From Thysanoteuthis rhombus (Eukaryota > Mollusca > Cephalopoda > Oegopsida > Thysanoteuthidae), in NCBI GenBank assembly GCA_963457665.1, contig OY735207.1, forward strand, positions 32,161,106 to 32,225,105: a stretch of 64,000 bases of DNA, given 5' to 3'. The position numbers and the translations under genes were made by a program. Under the pieces are notes generated by a model. It was given only the letters and a program-made list of their open reading frames with translations. It was not told the DNA's origin and searched no databases. How positions within the stretch are numbered: the first letter of the stretch is position 1; the number at the start of each line of letters is the position of its first letter. Shown here piece by piece: positions 36,880 to 47,279 of this stretch.

Positions 36880-37065
36880 CAATTTAAATACTTTTTTTTT
36901 CTTTTTTCTTTTCATTGTTTAGTTGTTGTCCACTGCCTGTTTATGATATATAACTAATTTATAACTATCAGACAGTAATTAATTTCACTATATAAAACAT
37001 AGCAAGCAGTGACCAACAACTAAACAAGGAAAAGAAATAAAGAAAAAAGAAAAGATATATAAATA
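36880..37065. mobile_element. Inverted repeat adjoining the decayed hammerhead
   Basis: GTTTAGTTGTTGTCCACTGC (36917 on) and its complement GCAGTGACCAACAACTAAAC (to 37025) form arms that extend through poly-T-rich and poly-A-rich flanks. The left arm's CCACTGCCTGT...ATGAT also matches the 3' half of the hammerhead copy 300 bp downstream. The pair may be terminal remnants of the same retroelement. Confidence 0.55.
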
Positions 37066-37190
37066 GAATGAGAGGAATATTCTCCAACCAGAAAAATAGG
37101 AACTCACCCACAAACATGTCAGCCTCTGGGTCTGAAGTAAAGGTTTCGATCTTACCTTGTAGTACTGGATGGGATATTGGATAGTCTATA

Positions 37191-37233
37191 GCCACACTAA
37201 AGAGGTGTAATACAACGAAACCACTGCCTGTGG
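37191..37233 (+). ncRNA. Decayed hammerhead ribozyme copy
   Basis: This is a second copy of the 39.7-kb hammerhead. Stem I GCCACA / UGUGGA keeps five Watson-Crick pairs where the other copy uses G-U pairs, which is a compensatory difference. Stem II is GGUGU/ACAAC with one mismatch, followed by GAAAC, a CACU loop and then GCC. Two invariant positions are changed: CUGA reads CUAA, and the GUC cleavage triplet reads GCC. It is therefore probably inactive. The downstream sequence CAATTATTAATT is shared with the 39.7-kb copy, so both come from one dispersed element. Confidence 0.6.
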
Positions 37234-37259
37234 ATGATGCAATTATTAATTATCATATA

Positions 37260-38240
37260 CATATAAACTATATCTATACATGTGTGTATATTATGTGCAT
37301 AGTGATAGAAAGATATATATGAGTTTGATCATTAAAGAGTCCTTTACGTTTTCATAACCAGTTGTTGACATGATAAAATCTGTAAAGACCATTCAAAAGC
37401 CTGATTGTTTATCTTATCATAGTTTAGCAATGCACATGTGGTTATTATCACTCATTATTTAATCATTTCATCTTGAGAATTGGGATTGTCCCATGGCTTC
37501 AAAAGGAGAGGAAATAAATTGTATCGCGCCACAAAATTACTTTATTCCTGATCTTGCAAAATTAAAACTGACAGAGGATACACTGCTCCAACAAGATGAC
37601 ACTATAAATGATTCGCAGTCTAATTTTTTTTTTAATTACTCTATGCAAGTATTAGGATAAGCACACAATCTGTTTTATTGTCCATTATTGCTTGGGCCAT
37701 TAAGGATTTTTAACAAGGGGATCCAAATTATCTTACTGGTTCGGTAATTCTTCCATACAGCAATGTGAGTTTGTTTTTTCAATCTTCTTGATTGATTCTG
37801 AACAAGATTTCAGAAGGTTAGAAAAATATTGCTCTTTCTCCTATAACGATTTAATTCTATTTTTTTAAAAACACACACACACATATTTCTAGTAATTTAG
37901 TATTCAGGACCGCGTAACAAGACTAAATGCAAGCCTTGTTCATGTTTTTCAAATCGCAAATCCAAGCGATCAGAAGCAAAATGTCTGTTCGTTCGAATAC
38001 TTATGGCAAGTACTGTAGATATCCGTTTGTATGAACATCCGGTTACAAATCTGACACTCCCCAATTCTCGATATCACCAACACAAACGTCATATTGTGTG
38101 TTAATGGGGGTGGGGGGTCAGCAAATACAAAGTCTTTCAAAAAGAAAATCTCAACTTTTGTGGGCAGGGATTGTTTAAATTCAATGTTGAAGGTAAATGA
38201 TTGTGTGCGTTTATCACGTTCTTCATTCACGTATCGACGT
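37260..38240. other. Unassigned sequence
   Basis: No repeat or gene recognised. The minus-strand ORF at 37970-38230 has no clear domain. Confidence 0.3.
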
Positions 38241-38273
38241 TTGTAGAACCTCTCATTGCTTCTCGTTTGACGA

Positions 38274-38537
38274 ATGGCGGGAAGAAAGGTCGGAGATAAT
38301 GGTAGGCGTTCGTGGGGAATTGAGTTGGCGGGAATTTATTTAAGGAAAGTCTGGCTGCTGCCACCACCGCAGCCGTCTGCGACCGAGTTACTTATCCCGC
38401 TTTTACTTGATAAGTTGGTCAGAGATAAAGAAATTCACATGTCTCCATGGTTCCAAGGGAGACATTCAGGTGAAAAAAATAAGAGACGGAAGAAAGTTTT
38501 AAAACTTATAGGAGGTAGACTGAGAAAGTTGGTGTAG
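38274..38537 (+). other. GC-elevated ORF, function unknown
   Basis: An 87-codon ORF lies in the only CpG-bearing patch of this part of the window (about 38260-38440), rich in Arg/Lys, followed by a long purine tract. It could be an untranslated first exon or chance. No homology recognised. Confidence 0.15.
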
Positions 38538-38705
38538 AAAAAAGACTTGAGAAAAAATCGAGGAAGAAGAAATGTAAACGGAAGATATGGTCCAATAAGG
38601 AAAAAAAGAAAGGAAGAGAAAGGAATAGGGAAAAAAAGGAGAAAAAAGGAATGAAGGTAGATAAAGGAAAAACCACCACAAAGGATAGGCCGGGGAATTA
38701 CCGTA

Positions 38706-38737
<32 letters not shown>

Positions 38738-39000
38738 AAAATCTACGAATGATTGGAAGAAGTCACGAAGGAAGGCAGAGTACAGTAGAAAACGCGAAGA
38801 AACGTAGAAAACAACGAAAAGAAAAGAGAGAAAAAGAGTGGTAAACTAACAAACGAACAGTTGTATCCCATCGGGAAAGATGGCCGCGGTGAAGAAAAAA
38901 CAGTTTGTAAAAGGTGTAAGGTGCATTTAATGAAATTGCTTTTCATATTTATTCAATGAATTAAAATTTTAAAAAATTAAAAAAAAAAAACACGGATCGT
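38460..39000 (+). repeat. Purine-rich tract with (GAAA)n
   Basis: A/G-rich over about 500 bp, including (GAAA)n at 38705-38740. Confidence 0.85.
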
Positions 39001-39054
39001 ATTCTGTTGGGACAGGAAGAGAAGGCAGGGAAAGATTTTCATATTAAGCAATAA

Positions 39055-39360
39055 CTACCAGAACAAGAAAGAAGAAAAAAATCTGCAAAATAGGACAAAA
39101 AAAAAGAAAATAACTTGAAGGGTTGCAAGGACGTCTGGGCGAAGAAAGAAAAACGTACACCGTTTCTGACTTTTCTGTTTGTCTGTCTGTCGAGTGTCGA
39201 TGTCTGGGCAGAGAGAGAGAGAGAGAGAGTGAGACAAAGAGCGAGAGAGAGAAAGACGGAGTGAGAGAAAGAGGGAGAGAGAGAAACGGAGAGGAGGAAT
39301 GGATAGGTATGTGTAGGTCTGGTGGGGTGACAGAAAGTGGGGATGAAGGGTGAGGGAAAT
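39055..39360 (+). repeat. Purine-rich tract with (GA)n
   Basis: A/G-rich, with (GA)n at 39211-39229 and an imperfect continuation to about 39292. Confidence 0.85.
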
Positions 39361-39554
39361 GACTGACATGGGTGTGGAGGGGATGAATGGCATAAAATGG
39401 CGGCCAGACGGTTGATGTAATGAAATCATTTTCTACTTGATCGGAAAGAGATCAAATTACGGACTACCAACGCTCAAAATAAGCCGACCTGCCTACACCA
39501 TTCTGCCGCAAGTCGCTTTTCTTATATGCATTTGCCCATACACGTACACTTGTA

Positions 39555-39556
<2 letters not shown>

Positions 39557-39629
<73 letters not shown>

Positions 39630-39686
39630 TATATATATATGCATATGTATTTACGTATCTGTATATGTGTGTGTGTGTGTGTGTGT
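39557..39686 (+). repeat. (TA)n and (GT)n microsatellites
   Basis: (TA)n at 39557-39626 with continuation to 39640, then (GT)n at 39666-39686, ending directly at the hammerhead. Confidence 0.97.
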
Positions 39687-39732
39687 GGCCGCACTGAAGA
39701 GTTGTAATACAACGAAACAGCTGTCTGTGGTT
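39687..39732 (+). ncRNA. Minimal type I hammerhead ribozyme, Penelope-like form
   Basis: All conserved parts are present in order. Stem I 5' strand GGCCGCA is at 39687-39693 and the box CUGAAGA (CUGANGA) at 39694-39700. Stem II GUUGU/ACAAC with an AAU loop is at 39701-39713, with the required G-C closing pair. GAAA is at 39714-39717, then C, a four-base loop AGCU, and the cleavage triplet GUC at 39723-39725. The stem I 3' strand UGUGGUU (39726-39732) pairs with the 5' strand over 7 bp, three or so of them G-U. The very short stem III with a tetraloop is the form known from Penelope-like elements, where it is thought to process retroelement RNA. It sits between a (GT)n tract and a (TA)n tract. 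No Penelope reverse transcriptase is visible nearby. The fold is seen directly; cleavage activity is inferred. Confidence 0.75.
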
Positions 39733-39740
39733 GACACAAT

Positions 39741-39749
<9 letters not shown>

Positions 39750-39808
<59 letters not shown>
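39750..39808 (+). repeat. (TA)n microsatellite
   Basis: About 29 TA units, 18 bp after the hammerhead stem I. Confidence 0.97.
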
Positions 39809-39811
<3 letters not shown>

Positions 39812-40261
39812 CGTATGCATACCAACAAAAAGAAAGCGGATGATACTCAAATATAGGAGGGTGGATTAATCAATCTGTCCCCCAACATGTAGATATTAGC
39901 TGAATTTCGATCTGAAATTTCTGCAGTATAATGTCTGATCTAAGTGATTAATATACATCTCAGAAGTGCAAACGTTGACAAGGAAGGAGATCATATATTA
40001 ATCAATAAATGAATATTTGTTTCATAGAATAAGTGTTTTTTTTCCATAAGTAGACTAAAGGTCTATCGATGTACCTCCGTATGAGTAGATAAGTGTAAAC
40101 ATAGATACAAAGTATTTACAATGAGTGCAAATAGGTGTATAAGTGTATTGGAATTAACCCAATGTATCGAATTTGGGGGCTCAGTGAATACAGATCTGAT
40201 TTGTATAGATACAAACATACACAAACACATATGTATGTGTGTATGCTTACGTGTGTGTGTA

Positions 40262-40715
40262 TCATCATCGTCACTACCCATCATAAGTTCACTGTTGAAC
40301 AAAAGCATTTACTAGCTTCCTCCATATCGACCAAGACTGTGCTAAACTTTGTCGTGTCTTACCGTCATACCTTTCCATCTCATCTCTTAATCTCATATCT
40401 CGTCTCCTCCTACTGCGTTTGCTATCTCTAGGGTAGCAATCTATTAACCGTTTGCACCTTTTTATCCTCCCTTTTTGTATGTGTCTAGCCCATCTCTATT
40501 TTGTCGCTCAACTATTTCTATGGTATTGTCAACTTTGGTCTGATTTATAATTTATAATGATATTTTTTCCAATCTCTTAGGGTTATTCCTAACATTGCTC
40601 TTTCCATTGCTATTTGCGTGATTCTGGGTTTGTTTTTATAAGTGATTTAGTTAATACTCTGGTTTCCAATCCGTACATCGTAGCTGATATTATGCATTCA
40701 TTAAACACTCCACGT
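40262..40715 (-). pseudogene. LINE 3' end: decayed reverse transcriptase C-terminus
   Basis: Minus-strand frames give FNECIISATMYGLET (about 40700-40655), AMERAMLGITLRDWKK split across frames (about 40620-40565), YPRDSKRSRRRRD (about 40435-40390) and a W-x-x-L-V-x-A-F end near 40300. A GAT-rich tail follows at 40262-40275. This order is that of the RTE-like LINE C-terminus. Several stops and frameshifts make it non-functional. It is the longest of the three LINE remnants. Confidence 0.65.
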
Positions 40716-41364
40716 TTCAAGGATTACAAAAGAAAGCTTTTTAGTTCAATAGAACATATACCGGTTTCCAACTCAGTGCAAGAGGAACATGCTAATGAAA
40801 AGTGTAAAAAAATGTAGTTTAGTTCATACGAAAATAAAACTGCAAAATTTATCTCTGCGTGAGTGTGTGAGAGTATGTAAATCAAATAACAATGGGAAAA
40901 TATTTTTCTTATATCTTATTCAACTGACTACTTTCACACAGCGTGAGACTTGACGCCAAAATATTTTGATGATAGAAAAAAAACCGTACAACGAAGAAAA
41001 AAAAAATGGGCTAATTTATTCGAAAAACAGAAGGTGCAGAAATGAGGACCATAGAGGATCCTCGGGACATGTCCCCTGTCGCCAGATGATCATTTATCGT
41101 GTGTGCCCAGGTGCTTAGTTTACGTGCACCTTATTAATCTTTGGTTTGATATACATCAACCTATGGCAGTGTTAGCGGGCAAAAAAATCTGTTGTTGTTT
41201 TTTAAGCATAATTAAACATATTCATCAGAAATTATGTTAAACATCGCTTGTGAACTACACAGAAGTGGAACAATTCATTAGAATAATTAAACTGAAATAA
41301 AATTAATTTTGTAAGCAAACAATTTTTTTTTTCAATTTTATAGTTTCTTTTTGTTGTCTATGGG

Positions 41365-41470
41365 CTGAGATGCGGTCAGTTATCGTGCACTGAGTTGTCC
41401 GTGCGCAGAAAAGTCGGTGTTCAGATGTCGGAGTCAGGTAGACGTGCGTGGAGATGTCGGGTGCACACAC
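41365..41470 (+). repeat. Short degenerate minisatellite
   Basis: GAGATGCGGTCA, GAGTTGTCCGTGCGC, CAGATGTCGGAG and GAGATGTCGGGTGCAC recur every 25-30 bp. Confidence 0.45.
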
Positions 41471-41511
41471 GATCGAAATTGAACCAAAAATATATTCAAC
41501 ATTTTTGTGAC

Positions 41512-41570
41512 CGTAATCAGATTTGAACATGCGACCTGGTTGCTTGCAATCGGACACTCAACCGGAAACA
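41512..41570 (-). repeat. tRNA-like SINE head
   Basis: The minus strand reads CCGGTTGAGTGTCCGATTGC and then GGTCGCATGTTCAAATC, an A-box/B-box pair. The body is not matched to the families above. Confidence 0.4.
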
Positions 41571-41574
41571 GCTT

Positions 41575-42400
41575 TCATGAATGTGATCACAAATCCTAGC
41601 CACAATCTTGATGTTTTATTCTCAGTAGCAAGCCGTCCCCGTCAGTTAACTAGTTTTATCAAATAACCGAAATTAAGCGAGTGTATTTTCGCAAAATTTG
41701 ATAAAGCGTATTTTTCTGAAAATGATCTAATTGAATAGGGTTGTATTTACATTATGACTACAATGCTAAACTGGATCGTTACTTTTGATTCCATGCCCTT
41801 TTTCTACACTCGTAATCGATTCTGACAACGGTTGAAATTTTTGCTTTCACAAAATGAAGTATAGTCAAATATCAATCAAGATTAAAAGAATTATTCAATG
41901 AATTTCATATGATCAGAATCTCAAACCAACGCTTCAGCTTTAAATATTTCAATAACGGTCAGAGGAAAAGCTGTGTAGACTACGTTGACCTGTCCAAGGA
42001 TGCGTAGGGTCCAAAGTAGGCCTGGCAAGGAGTTCGCATGGACCTACCCAAAGATGTGCGATACCCATGCCAAAATTCGATAGCACAAGCTGCGAGTTAG
42101 TACATTGTATACGCTCAATCCATGTTTTTGATTCACCCGCATAATTGTATTGCTTAGGTCCTTTATTGAAGAACATGTTTTATTTCTGTATTGTCAAATG
42201 CACAGTTATTTCTTTCCCTGGTAATGTCGGGATCCCTGCTGTGCACTGAGAGCAAAGATTTATATAGAAGTATTCGCTGGGAATCCTGGCATTGACGGGG
42301 AAAAACAAACCCTACAACTGACGAGAGTAGCGAGAAAATAGTGCCTAGCTGAGTACGGGAGTGTGTGTTGGCCGAACGGGGCTGTGCAAGGAGTTAATCC
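41575..42400. other. Unassigned sequence
   Basis: No gene or confident repeat. Slightly GC-raised at 42220-42400. Confidence 0.3.
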
Positions 42401-42406
42401 CAGCAA

Positions 42407-42411
<5 letters not shown>

Positions 42412-42462
<51 letters not shown>
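42412..42462 (+). repeat. (TA)n microsatellite
   Basis: TA tract ending ATGTATGTAT at the left edge of the SINE family A composite. Confidence 0.96.
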
Positions 42463-42464
<2 letters not shown>

Positions 42465-42470
<6 letters not shown>

Positions 42471-42730
42471 AATAAAGAAATGGATATATAATCCGACAGA
42501 ATAATTATAAAGGCGTAATTTTTATTTGAAACTCTATTTGAATTGACATCACGTTATTACACGGTGAATGTGACAGTTGTCGAAGACAAAATCGAACCTT
42601 GGCTCAACAGAAAGCTATTTTACCGGTTACCCAATGGTTAGAGCTACATCGCATTAAGAAGGCATTCTGTTGGACGTGGGTTCGATTTCTGTAGCTGCCC
42701 ATCTCTTTAATTGTTTTAAAAGCAACCATA
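42465..42730. repeat. SINE family A body joined to an opposite-strand head
   Basis: A minus-strand body (TATTAAGAAATGGATATATAAT to about 42590) is followed by a plus-strand tRNA-like head (CCCAATGGTTAGAGC, then GGGTTCGATTTCTG, 42628-42700). The same body-minus/head-plus arrangement occurs at 31.75-31.98 kb, so it may be an inherited composite unit and not a chance junction. Confidence 0.65.
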
Positions 42731-42921
42731 CGTGTACCAAATTATATGCTTTTACTTCAAAATTGTTTGGCATCATAATAACAATAAATAAAAATATTCT
42801 TTGAAGATGTTATTTTCTCTTATTTATTGTACATTAACATTAACCGTATGTAATTGCAAAATGAGGGCGTCACACACCTACGATATTTGGATTAATGTTG
42901 GCAAAGTCACCGAATAAGTTA

Positions 42922-42922
42922 A

Positions 42923-43014
<92 letters not shown>

Positions 43015-43029
43015 ATAAATATATATATA
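42922..43029 (+). repeat. (CA)n/(TA)n microsatellite
   Basis: (CA)n at 42922-42944, then (TA)n to about 43000, then TTATATTTATATATA variants. Confidence 0.96.
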
Positions 43030-43106
43030 AAGCTTGGTTTAAAGGGTAGCGAAGGCAAAGTACACGTCACATTTCATCTTGAAACTTCATCGAGCAGGCT
43101 GGAGGA

Positions 43107-43331
43107 TCATTTCGCGTACATGGTTTCGAAATTAGGATCCCATAATCGTGCAAAGTCTTCGTCTGCGAAGCCAAACCATTCATTCGTTCGTTGTAGGGGT
43201 TTCTGAAATGCAAAAACAAGAGTTCTTGTATTATCTTCAAATTCAATGAGAGTCATAAACGTTTTGTCCAGACGAGCCAACCACTTCTTTCCATCTTTGA
43301 TGTTAACACAATGTTTTTCAATATGATTGGC
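43107..43331 (-). CDS. Candidate terminal coding exon, unknown protein
   Basis: On the minus strand a good 3' splice acceptor (pyrimidine-rich tract ending TTTGTTTGTAG, 43332 upward) is followed by an open frame of 74 codons and a TGA at 43107-43109. The frame is in phase directly after the AG. The residue composition is protein-like, for example NIKDGKKWLARLDKTF and FADEDFARLWDPNFE, with no simple-repeat bias. I do not recognise the family. No upstream exon was identified. An inverted, diverged partial copy of the same segment lies at 43466-43503, so this may be part of a repetitive element instead of a host gene. Confidence 0.3.
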   Translation of the reverse strand, partial: ANHIEKHCVNIKDGKKWLARLDKTFMTLIEFEDNTRTLVFAFQKPLQRTNEWFGFADEDFARLWDPNFETMYAK

Positions 43332-43724
43332 CTACAAACAAAAACGTTTAACGTTTCTGCTTGAAACCATTTTTTTGGTCTTTGTACCGCCGGAGAAAAG
43401 GACAGAAAAAAGAATCTCTCTTCCCTTACATATTACACCTGAAGAAAGCCGTAGAGAGAAACAACCAAAGCGTTGTGTCAGCATCAAAGATGGGAAGAAC
43501 TAAGTTTGGATTTGGATTGTCTGATCCATGTTGGAAAGAGAAGTTCGTATGTTTCTCATCCAGTAAGAAAAACTCTGATATTTGAAAAACATTTTTCTGA
43601 CATCAGAATATTACTTGGGGACGTAGACATTAAGCTAAAATGTTAGTATTTTAACCAGGAAACTTCCATGAAGCTAAAGGATTGTAAAATAAACGACTTT
43701 GAAATGTATGGCAGTATAGAAATA

Positions 43725-44071
43725 ATTGTACTCCTTCTTTAAGTGTATGCCACTCATATTCGTTATCTCTAGGCCAATCATATTGACAACATTACCTCCA
43801 AATTAAAACAATGATATTAAATAATAATTAAATATTGGACTCTTCGGCAACATATTCCTTTATAGCATTGAGAAGCGTTTAGTTAGAGTCAGGTTGGGGC
43901 TAGTGATTTTAGGGTTAGGGTTAGAATTTAGGCTGAATCTTATCCTAACCCCAATAGCCATTGCCCAAAACCAAAGCCAAACCCTAACCTTACCCAAATC
44001 CTGAAGCAGTATCTAGTCTCTGTGAGTCAAATATGAGTGGCGTATAATAACGAAGAAGTAACTGGATAATT
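43725..44071. mobile_element. Inverted-repeat element with internal telomere-like motifs
   Basis: The arms CTTCTTTAAGTGTATGCCAC-TCATATT (43733-43760) and the complement of AATATGAGTGGCGTATAATA (44029-44048) form imperfect terminal repeats of about 30 bp. Inside, TTTAGGGTTAGGGTTAG (43908-43924) faces CCTAACC and CCCTAACCTTACCC runs, so the interior also folds back. It is a non-autonomous DNA element of about 345 bp. Confidence 0.65.
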
Positions 44072-44984
44072 TATGAAGAAGGCGCTGATATTTAAAACAA
44101 TCGCAACCAGTAAGTACTTTTTTTCCAGAACATAAGAGTGGGCATTTAGCTATATCTCTAGACTATATGGAATTAGAGGAAAGCATTTTTGATATAGTAA
44201 CTTATAAAACATATCTGAAGCATCTTGGTTGTAAATTCTGACAACAGGAAATACTTGCACATTCTTAAAGAGCGGTGGGTATTCAGGTAAACTACTTTGG
44301 GAGATGGAGTTAAAATTTATGAAGATAGAGGGTTTGCGGAAATAACTGGAATTAAGATAGAAAGGGATAAGATATGTACACATTGGATACGGACAGAACT
44401 TACAGAAGTACTTGTGTCACAAAGAAACAAATGATATCATAAATAGGTAAGTAATAAACAGTTATAATGCAAACCCCAGTATAACGAGCAACACAAAATT
44501 GAAGGATATCAAGAGATTATTTAAAAATGTTAAAGTAAATCATAACAAATGAGCCGGTCATTGGAAAAAAATCTGTAATTGATGACCGTATAAAATAAGA
44601 ACTTTTTCTATACGAAAATTCATCAACTATCAACTTGAGTAGCTTGTTTCAAAACTATAACACCCAGTTATTTTTAGCCAGTTTCACAATCACAAGTGAC
44701 ATATACACAATTATTGGCAAAACACTCCTATATCTATTCAGCTGTTTTCATATGTGTTTGCTTGCAAAGGTTTACATTCTAATGTGTGAATCAATAAACC
44801 CGTTGCTTAACAAGTAGTTATTTGCTAAATTTTCATCTAAACCTTTCATTGCATAATGTGATACGTATAGGATTAATATTCTCCATTGAGTTAAGTGCAT
44901 TCACAAGGAAGGGGATTATGTTGAAAGTGTATATGCCTTAAGGATTTTTCGAGGTCCTGTGAGTTGTAGTGGCATATTTTCCAT
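44072..44984. other. Unassigned AT-rich sequence
   Basis: No gene or repeat family recognised. The minus-strand 77-codon ORF at 44150-44383 has no domain. Confidence 0.3.
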
Positions 44985-45230
44985 CAGTGCAGGAGATGAA
45001 AATCTGGATTTCAAATGCTGATTTTCAAAGCAGCCAGCCCTCCCCACTTGGAAGATTAGAATAATACAACCTTACAACTTTACTCCATTTGCTAAGCTTG
45101 GTAAATATCTACACAGTTTAACCGAAGGTCAGCTTAGTGATTGAGATAGTTGCATATAACCTACCAAAGCCAGTGGTTAATACTTGAGAACAGGTAAGTC
45201 CCAGGATTTAAAAGACAAGCACGTCTTCCC
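44985..45230 (+). repeat. Dispersed repeat D copy
   Basis: AATCTGGATTTCAAATGCTG, TCAAAGCAGCCAGCCCTCC and AGTGATTGAGATAGTTGC align with the copy at 0.4-0.72 kb. Confidence 0.55.
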
Positions 45231-45235
45231 CACTT

Positions 45236-45318
45236 CCCTGGAAGATTGATGTAACAGAACCGTCCTTTGAAGATAAGTGTAACAGAACCTTCCCAATAAG
45301 ATTGGTGTTACAGAACAT
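45236..45318 (+). repeat. Short tandem repeat, about 34-bp unit
   Basis: Three diverged units of GAAGATTGATGTAACAGAAC follow the repeat D copy directly. Confidence 0.5.
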
Positions 45319-45397
45319 GAATATCAAGATAAATCTATCATGCTAGTTAGTCAATAATAAACTGTACACACACACACATGCACATATACACGTACAA

Positions 45398-45401
<4 letters not shown>

Positions 45402-45444
<43 letters not shown>
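45402..45444 (+). repeat. (GT)n microsatellite
   Basis: About 21 GT units, preceded by a short CA run. Confidence 0.96.
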
Positions 45445-45445
<1 letters not shown>

Positions 45446-45734
45446 ATATGTATATACATATCTATACAAACTCCATAGCTACTCCGAATTTTATCGATTC
45501 GATCTTTTGAGCAATAAATGACGCTCGAAGTTTTGTCTCCATATCTAGATAAAAATCACCGATACTTTTTTTGAAATTAGAGGATTTCATGTTTGTCTGT
45601 TCTTATTATTAAATAGTTTCTAATTGTTTCTTTTAAAATATCAACCAAAAAATCAGGAGTGAATCTAATGCATGTGCGTATCCCTAGTTGTTCACTGAAA
45701 TGCCCTCTCTCTTTCTCTCTGTCTCTCTCTCTCA

Positions 45735-45762
45735 ATATACATATATATATATATATATATAG
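45735..45762 (+). repeat. (TA)n microsatellite
   Basis: Short TA tract adjoining a SINE family A copy, preceded by a CT tract. Confidence 0.93.
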
Positions 45763-45890
45763 ATTGCATTATATCATATAGAAAAATCTTATTTGAAATG
45801 ATCGCCCGTCATTACACGGTAGATGTATCACTGGACAACGTTGATAAAATAAACAAAGGAAATGGGGCTGCTGCAGTAAATGTATTCCAT
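45763..45890 (-). repeat. SINE family A copy, partial
   Basis: The body (GATTGCATTATATCATATAG, TTTGAAATGATCGCCCGTCA) leads into the start of the reverse head (GGGGCTGCTGCAG). It is truncated within the head and flanked on the left by a (TA)n tract. Confidence 0.65.
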
Positions 45891-45926
45891 TTGAAATAGA
45901 TATAATTTTTAAGGCGAGAACTTACT

Positions 45927-45930
<4 letters not shown>

Positions 45931-45996
<66 letters not shown>
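45931..45996 (+). repeat. (TA)n microsatellite
   Basis: About 33 uninterrupted TA units. Confidence 0.97.
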
Positions 45997-45999
<3 letters not shown>

Positions 46000-46225
46000 T
46001 GCTGAAAATAGAGATCCACCAGAATACTTCCTTCATAAAAGGGGTCCTTGAGTTTTCGAATACATCGATTCAATTTAAGGATTAGGAACCCTGATTTCGA
46101 ACACAGATTGTTCCCACAGCTCAGAAGATTGGTCCCTATACCCAAACTTGCAGTTTGTTTTCTTATACAATCTCAATTAGTTTAAATAGTTATTCACTTA
46201 TGTGAATTTTTATACCCTTCACTCT

Positions 46226-46373
<148 letters not shown>

Positions 46374-46480
46374 GTTTGCGTGTGTATGTATTTGTGAGGG
46401 TCTTTCTGGTATATAAAGGCAGGGTAAAAACAATTGTCCATCGGTGGGAATCGCAGCACGAAACTGTAGCAACAAAATGG

Positions 46481-46484
<4 letters not shown>

Positions 46485-46561
<77 letters not shown>
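46485..46561 (+). repeat. (CT)n/(TA)n compound microsatellite
   Basis: CT to 46519, then TA to 46561. It has the same order as the compound tract 110 bp upstream. Confidence 0.97.
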
Positions 46562-46563
<2 letters not shown>

Positions 46564-47023
46564 TATGTGTATGTGTGTGATTGAGAGTGTGAGTGTGTGT
46601 GAACAGTAATAAGTATACTACAAACGTGTGTATTTGTATTAAATAGATCTTAAATTCAAAAACCAATAATTACGAATAGTATAGATTTCATTTACCTATA
46701 TGTATACGTACCACTTTGTAACAAACGAACAGAAAACAAATGAAAACAGATTTTATCTGAAGTAGATATATAATCACAATGCTTCATATTCAACACAGTG
46801 AATAGAGCTAATATTATTTATAAAAAAATATAGTTGTGACAGTTAGAACCGTTAGACCTTGGGAAACTTTCAAACCTGATTGGATAATTGCGGAATATGT
46901 TATTTAAAAGTAAATGATCTGGTTATTCTCAAAATCCACAGGAAACAACAGCTGGTCAGTTGCTGACGAGTGCGAAAAGCACAAAATGTTTACATTCACC
47001 GGGTACTCGTCCTTTTAAATGTT

Positions 47024-47025
<2 letters not shown>

Positions 47026-47074
<49 letters not shown>

Positions 47075-47160
47075 TAACGTATTTTGTGGCCTTTATATGC
47101 ACACGTATATACATACATATATATATATATACATATATACATATATATATATATACACAC
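47026..47160 (+). repeat. (TA)n microsatellites
   Basis: (TA)n at 47026-47072 and a TA/CA-rich stretch at about 47105-47160. Confidence 0.93.
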
Positions 47161-47279
47161 ATATACATATGGCATCTATATGTACATGTACGTATTAATA
47201 TGTATGTACGAACTTATAACAAATATGTATGTATGGATACATGGACGAATAACATATGTGTCTTGCAAATTTTATAAGG

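Noticed and set aside
37970-38230. Minus-strand ORF with CQIC...H as a zinc finger
   Set aside because: Cys/His spacing does not fit C2H2 or another finger class known to me.
43900-44000. Telomere or chromosome end
   Set aside because: Only a few TTAGGG units, facing in both directions and enclosed by inverted repeats; this is interstitial.
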